From: Schleiferiaceae bacterium
GTDB lineage: Bacteria; Bacteroidota; Bacteroidia; Flavobacteriales; Schleiferiaceae
Assembly (NCBI GenBank): GCA_023260615.1
Contig: JALQUY010000065.1
Location: 1 to 9,395 of the forward strand
DNA length: 9,395 bases
Direction: 5' to 3'
Shown here: piece after piece, positions 5,989 through 9,395 of the stretch
Layout: each line of letters opens with the position of its first letter
How positions within the stretch are numbered: the first letter of the stretch is position 1
Made by a program: the position numbers and the translations under genes
The notes under the pieces: generated by a model
What the model was told of the DNA's origin: nothing
Seen by the model: only the letters and a program-made list of their open reading frames with translations
The model's database searches: none

Positions 5989-6424
5989 GCCGTTGACCCT
6001 AGTAGGGTTCCTTCTAACGGTTTCGGCATTTACCGCAGCAGCTCCCACCAAAACCACGTGGAGATTGCTTGCAACTACCACATTTACAGAATTTTACGAT
6101 AGCTCAAAGGGGATTTGGTCCTTGGAAGCCAGCTACCCCGAATCCATTCTTTCCCTACAGGGCAAGGAAGTCTACATCACGGGCTATGTCCTACCCGTGG
6201 ACAACAAAGGAGAGCTATACGCTTTGAGCGCCTACCCCTTCAGCTCCTGCTTTTTCTGTGGAGGCGCAGGACCTGAGACGGTCATGGGCTTGGAGTTTGC
6301 AGCGCCTCCAGGTCGACTACCAACGGATGCGGTGAAAACGTATTCGGGCAAATTGATACTGGCGCACAAGCCCAGCAACGGATTTTACTTCACTCTTACT
6401 AACGTGAAACCTTTCACGCCATGA
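5969..6424 (+). CDS. Small exported CxxC-motif protein of unknown function
   Basis: 151 residues. The start is GTG at 5969, inside the permease's last codons. It is chosen because no ATG is available before the conserved part, and because it yields a good signal peptide (Arg2, Lys7, hydrophobic 9-22, cleavage probably after AAA25). The mature protein begins about TKTTWRLLATTTFTEFY, continues with LQGKEVYITGYVLPVDNKGE (63-82), then the signature SSCFFCGGAGPETVMGLEF (92-110) with Cys94 and Cys97, and ends with a beta-rich tail. The 'GYVLPVD...' plus CFFCGGAGPE pattern matches, from memory, an uncharacterised Bacteroidota family that accompanies FtsX-type ABC permeases. It also recalls DUF3299 proteins found beside similar ABC modules in proteobacteria. 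The CxxC could bind metal or be redox-active in the periplasm. It lacks a lipobox cysteine. It overlaps the permease by 20 bp and the next gene by 4 bp, so it is firmly part of the operon. Confidence 0.8.
   Translation: MRWSIHKPLTLVGFLLTVSAFTAAAPTKTTWRLLATTTFTEFYDSSKGIWSLEASYPESILSLQGKEVYITGYVLPVDNKGELYALSAYPFSSCFFCGGAGPETVMGLEFAAPPGRLPTDAVKTYSGKLILAHKPSNGFYFTLTNVKPFTP
6403..6418 (+). other. Perfect inverted repeat just before the dihydroorotase-like start
   Basis: CGTGAAA (6403-6409) and TTTCACG (6412-6418) are separated by two bases and end two bases before the ATG at 6421. In RNA this would be a small hairpin covering the start region; in DNA it is a 16-bp palindrome. It lies in the coding end of the CxxC gene (codons for NVKPFT), so it may simply be coincidence. 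Confidence 0.35.
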
Positions 6425-7671
6425 AACAGCTCCTCCCCCACGTCACGGTGATTGACCCGCGTTCCCCCCACCACGGAGAAACCGTAGACCTTTTGCTGGA
6501 AGACGGCGCCATCACCGCCATTGGTTCCAACCTAGATGCAAAGGGCGCAGAGGTGCTTGAGGGCGCACGCGGTCGAATGGTCAGCCCCGGATGGGTGGAT
6601 GCGCGCGCCCGTTGCGGTGAACCTGGCCATGAAGAACGTGAAACCTACGCCAGCCTGGCTGCGGCAGGTGCACACGGTGGCTTTACCCATGTCGCTGTCA
6701 TGCCCTCAACGAGCCCAGCGCGCGATAGCCGTCCGCATGTGGAAGCTTTGGAACGCGCCACGGCTCATTTACCTATTGAGCTCCTTGCGGTAGGTGCTGT
6801 CTCGAAGAACCTAGAAGGCCAACAGCTCGCAGAGATGATGGACATGCAGGACGCCGGCGCGGTGAGCTTCAGCGATGACCAGCACGCCTTGAACAACCCC
6901 CACCTGCTTCAACTGGCCCTGCAGTACACAGCCGATTTGGAGGTTTCTATTCAGAGCTTCGCCTTTGAGAAAAGTCTTTGCCCAAGTGGGCAAGCCCATG
7001 AAGGTCCCCACGCGCTTCGCCAGGGTATGTCACCTATCCCCGTGTTGGCCGAAACCCTGCGCATCCAACGCGATCTCGCTATTCACGCGTACGCCGGGGG
7101 GAATCTGCACCTCGCAGGAATCTCTACCGCTGAAGGGGTGGCGCTCATTCGGGCTGCAAAAGCTGCTGGCCAAAATGTGACCGCCGATGTGGCCATTGCC
7201 AACCTGGTAGGCAGCGATGCGGACATCCAAGGCTTTGATAGCACCTATAAGTTGCTGCCGCCGCTGCGAAGTGGTTCCGACCAGAAAGCCCTTTGGGATG
7301 GATTTATGGACGGCACCCTGGATGTTGTAGTGAGCGACCACAATCCGATGGACACGGAAACCAAGGACTGTGAATGGGGCCAGGCACACTTTGGGGCGGC
7401 AACCATTGAACATGCATTTGGCTGGTTCCGCCATAAAAATGCGAGCCATGAGGCCCTTGAGCGCTGGGTGGAGGCCGTGGCACACGTCACGCGCAGCTTG
7501 TATAATCTGGGTGAATGCGTCATCAAGGTGGGCATGCCTGCCGATTTGACCGTTTTTGCCTTGGATGGCTCAGCGGAAGGTCAGCACACCAAAGGCGTTA
7601 ACGTGCCTTCTTGGACCCAGAACGGCCGTGCTATTGGCACAGTCCTAGGCGAGCAGATTACTGGACTTTAA
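6421..7671 (+). CDS. Dihydroorotase-like amidohydrolase lacking most metal ligands
   Basis: A 416-residue amidohydrolase-superfamily protein clearly related to class I dihydroorotase, the enzyme that cyclises carbamoyl-aspartate in pyrimidine synthesis. The N-terminal beta-domain (IDPRSPHHGETVDLLLEDG), AAAGAHGGFTHVAVMPSTSP (80-99) and the C-terminal VGMPADLTVF fit the family. The normal DxHxHxREPG is replaced by D60-A-R-A-R-C-G-E-P-G69, so both HxH ligands and the substrate-binding Arg are gone. Further His ligands are absent too: QSF at 178-180 where H.E is usual, HLAG at 230-233 where HxxH is usual, and IANL where PHHL is usual. The Asp in VVVSDHNP (Asp306) and SDD (151-153) remain. It is therefore probably not a zinc dihydroorotase; it may be a structural partner or have another role. 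Comparable 'DxRxxxR-P-G' proteins are common in Bacteroidota, in my recollection. ATGA overlap with the CxxC gene shows co-translation. Automated pipelines would likely call it pyrC. Confidence 0.85.
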   Translation: MKQLLPHVTVIDPRSPHHGETVDLLLEDGAITAIGSNLDAKGAEVLEGARGRMVSPGWVDARARCGEPGHEERETYASLAAAGAHGGFTHVAVMPSTSPARDSRPHVEALERATAHLPIELLAVGAVSKNLEGQQLAEMMDMQDAGAVSFSDDQHALNNPHLLQLALQYTADLEVSIQSFAFEKSLCPSGQAHEGPHALRQGMSPIPVLAETLRIQRDLAIHAYAGGNLHLAGISTAEGVALIRAAKAAGQNVTADVAIANLVGSDADIQGFDSTYKLLPPLRSGSDQKALWDGFMDGTLDVVVSDHNPMDTETKDCEWGQAHFGAATIEHAFGWFRHKNASHEALERWVEAVAHVTRSLYNLGECVIKVGMPADLTVFALDGSAEGQHTKGVNVPSWTQNGRAIGTVLGEQITGL

Positions 7672-8434
7672 GCACCAGGCCGTCGTAGCCGAGGTGCATG
7701 CCGGAGGGCAGCGTAGCCTCCACGTCATCATGAAGACCCAACTGGTGGCTCACATGCGTAAAGTATACCTGAGGGACGGCACAGGCTTGTGCAAAGGCTA
7801 TGGCCTCTTCTAAGCTGAAATGACTGACATGTTTCGTGTGACGAAGGGCGTTGACCACTAGGATGTCGGCTCCTTTGATCTTTTCCATTTCCTCCGCCTT
7901 CATGGCGCTTACGTCCGTGAGGTAGACGACACCTCCAATTCGATAGCCCATGACGGGCCAAGTGCCGTGTTGTCCCAGAATAGGCGTCCAGCGCTGATCC
8001 CCCACCTGAAAATCTTGCCCCACCTCTACCCGATTGAGCACCAAAGAGGGTGCGCCCGGGTACTTATCCTCGGCAAAGGCGTAGGCAAATTGTTGGCGAA
8101 GGCGATTTTCCACCCGCTCGGTACAAAAGATGGGCATATCGCCCCCTTGCTGGTAGTTGAGCGGGCGCACTTCATCCAAACCGGCCACGTGGTCCATGTG
8201 CTCGTGGGTCAGGACAATAGCGTCAAGCCTACTTTGTCCGGCACGAAGCATTTGCTGTCGAAAGTCTGGGCCACAGTCAATTACAACGGACGTTTGGCCC
8301 GAACGCAGCAGAACCGAACTTCGCAAGCGTTGATTCCGCGTGTCACCGGATGTGCAAACAGGACAGGTACACCCAATCAGGGGCACTCCTCCGGACGTCC
8401 CGGTACCCAAAAACTCAAGTTCTAGCGCGCTCAT
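7658..8434 (-). CDS. PhnP-like metallo-beta-lactamase-fold hydrolase
   Basis: A 258-residue cytoplasmic protein, normal length for the PhnP/RNase Z-like branch, whose members are metal-dependent phosphodiesterases. Visible motifs: N-terminal LEFLGTGTSGGVP (5-17); a structural-zinc cluster GCTCPVC (Cys22, 24, 27); VVIDCGPDFRQQML (50-63); the metal-binding THEHMDHVAGLDEVRPLN (76-93: His77, His79, Asp81, His82); GQHGTWPVMGYRIG (154-167, His156); YLTDVSAM (Asp174); and YFTHVSHQLG (His227, His230). All ligands for a two-metal active site are present, so it should be active. PhnP in E. coli cleaves cyclic ribose phosphates in phosphonate breakdown, but no phn genes are nearby, so the substrate here is open. 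It converges with the dihydroorotase-like gene, overlapping it by 14 bp tail to tail. Its start is only 30 bp from the divergent gene at 8465. Confidence 0.92.
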   Translation of the reverse strand: MSALELEFLGTGTSGGVPLIGCTCPVCTSGDTRNQRLRSSVLLRSGQTSVVIDCGPDFRQQMLRAGQSRLDAIVLTHEHMDHVAGLDEVRPLNYQQGGDMPIFCTERVENRLRQQFAYAFAEDKYPGAPSLVLNRVEVGQDFQVGDQRWTPILGQHGTWPVMGYRIGGVVYLTDVSAMKAEEMEKIKGADILVVNALRHTKHVSHFSLEEAIAFAQACAVPQVYFTHVSHQLGLHDDVEATLPSGMHLGYDGLVLKVQ

Positions 8435-8450
8435 GGCACGAATTTAGCCA

Positions 8451-8458
8451 TACCTTTG
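8451..8458 (+). promoter_or_regulatory. Candidate -7 element (TACCTTTG) for the conserved gene at 8465
   Basis: TACCTTTG matches TAnnTTTG exactly. It ends only 6 bases before the ATG at 8465 and 15 before the in-frame ATG at 8474. If used, the mRNA would be leaderless or nearly so from 8465, or have a leader of about 10 bases from 8474. No clear -33 TTTG is seen at the usual spacing. Confidence 0.4.
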
Positions 8459-8464
8459 TATTGT

Positions 8465-9395
8465 ATGGGAGACATGATTCTTTCGGCTGCGCAAAAAGCG
8501 CTTCGTGTTAACCTAAACGCCAATATCTACGGCTCTTTTGCTGAGATTGGAGCGGGTCAAGAGACTGTGCGTCATTTCTTCCGAGCTGGAGGAGCCTCCG
8601 GGACCATCGCCAAAGCGATGTCTGCCTACGACAAAGACTTTTCGGACGCGATTTACGGGATTGAAACCGATGGACGCTACGTCACGGAAAGCCGGTTGCG
8701 CAAAATGCTGGGCCATGAGTACAAACTCCTGGAGGACCGCTTGTCGCGTGAGAAGCACCCCAGCAAATGCTACTTCGCATTCGCAAACACCGTGGCGACC
8801 ATCAATTTTGCCAAAACCTTCAAAGGACATGGTTGGATCGGTATCCGCTTCCAAACGGTTCCGGGTCAAGCCCCCAACGAAGTCATCATCCACGTGCGTT
8901 TGCACGAAAACGACGCGAAGCACCAACAAGAAACGATTGGAACGCTAGGTGTCAATCTCATTTACGGGGTTAATTTCCTACACCAGGACCCCAAGGAACT
9001 TTTGAAGAGCTTGTACGACGGCATAGACCGTTCGGCCATTGAAATTGACTTGGTAAACTTTAGCGGCCCTGATTTTAAGAAGGTCGATAACCGCCTCATG
9101 TCCCTGCAGCTCATCAAAAATGGCTATACGGATGCAGTCATTTTTGGCCCAGAAGGTAAAAACCTCCTCCCCGCAGAGCTGCTGTACAAAAAGAACATTC
9201 TCGCCATGCGCGGCTCGTTCCGCCCCGTCACCAAGGTGAACATGGACATGATCAAAAAGGGCTACGAGAAATTCATCGAATCCAAGCGCGTCGACAAAGA
9301 CAAGTTGGTCGTTCTGTTTGAAATCACTCTGAACAACTTGTTGTCCGACGGCGATTTGGACGAGCAGGACTTCTTGGACCGCGCAGAAATTCTTT
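8465..9395 (+). CDS. Conserved Bacteroidota protein of unknown function (N-terminal 310 residues)
   Basis: The frame is open from the ATG at 8465 to the right edge, giving 310 codons with no stop; the gene continues outside. An in-frame ATG at 8474 (MILSAAQKALRVNL) is an equally plausible start. I recognise a widely conserved family through IYGSFAEIGAGQETVRHFFR (21-40), GGASGTIAKAMSAYDKDFSD (42-61), HVRLHENDA (143-151), IDLVNFSGPDF (194-204), DNRLMSLQLIKNGYTDAVIF (208-227) and LYKKNILAMRGSFRPVTKVN (240-259). From memory, databases often label such proteins 'TonB-dependent receptor' or 'nicotinate-nucleotide adenylyltransferase'. Neither fits: there is no signal peptide, TonB box or beta-barrel pattern, and no HxGH nucleotidyltransferase motif. 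It appears soluble and cytoplasmic. Function unknown. It is divergent from the MBL hydrolase with a 30-bp gap. Confidence 0.8.
   Translation, partial: MGDMILSAAQKALRVNLNANIYGSFAEIGAGQETVRHFFRAGGASGTIAKAMSAYDKDFSDAIYGIETDGRYVTESRLRKMLGHEYKLLEDRLSREKHPSKCYFAFANTVATINFAKTFKGHGWIGIRFQTVPGQAPNEVIIHVRLHENDAKHQQETIGTLGVNLIYGVNFLHQDPKELLKSLYDGIDRSAIEIDLVNFSGPDFKKVDNRLMSLQLIKNGYTDAVIFGPEGKNLLPAELLYKKNILAMRGSFRPVTKVNMDMIKKGYEKFIESKRVDKDKLVVLFEITLNNLLSDGDLDEQDFLDRAEIL

Noticed and set aside
7658..7671. Possible bidirectional terminator between the convergent genes
   Set aside because: The genes overlap by 14 bp and no hairpin with a T-run was found around the junction.
1..9395. CRISPR array, tRNA, rRNA, insertion sequence or prophage
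   Set aside because: No regularly spaced direct repeats with spacers, no tRNA-like cloverleaf and no transposase or phage genes were recognised on either strand.

Overview
The window looks like a piece of a Bacteroidota chromosome, probably a marine or freshwater lineage with fairly high GC (roughly mid-50s percent by eye). The evidence is threefold. Start codons lack Shine-Dalgarno sequences. Several genes have the Bacteroidota -7 element TAnnTTTG upstream. Several proteins are types I associate with that phylum: a dihydroorotase-like protein without the metal-binding histidines, a CFFC-motif exported protein, and the conserved protein that opens at 8465. No rRNA, tRNA, CRISPR array, insertion sequence or phage gene was seen.

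Layout, left to right: (1) the N-terminal 121 codons of a pirin-family cupin on the minus strand, cut by the window edge. (2) A minus-strand exported protein with a cysteine-rich repetitive N-terminal region, a PDZ domain and a Met/His-rich segment, followed by a strong hairpin. (3) Divergent from it, an MFS transporter on the plus strand; the 76-bp shared intergenic region carries a nested inverted repeat. (4) A short G-rich octamer repeat, then a stand-alone FabH-type ketoacyl-ACP synthase III with an intact Cys-His-Asn triad. (5) A four-gene plus-strand operon (4208-7671) in which every junction overlaps: ABC ATPase, FtsX/MacB-like permease, small exported CxxC protein, dihydroorotase-like protein. 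(6) A convergent minus-strand PhnP-like metallo-beta-lactamase-fold hydrolase whose 3' end overlaps the operon's last gene by 14 bp. (7) A divergent plus-strand conserved protein of unknown function, truncated at the right edge.

The operon at 4208-7671 is the most interesting unit. The ATPase and permease form a MacB/LolCDE-type (type VII) ABC module. The permease's extracytoplasmic domain carries an Asp/His-rich loop (GDHDHHD) and the next protein carries an exported CxxC motif. The operon ends with a dihydroorotase homologue that has lost nearly all zinc ligands. Together this suggests, by inference only, a metal-related envelope transport system. The other genes look like unrelated single transcription units. 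There is no gene-free stretch over 300 bases; the largest gaps are 364-486, 2975-3089 and 4095-4207, and their contents are listed as features.
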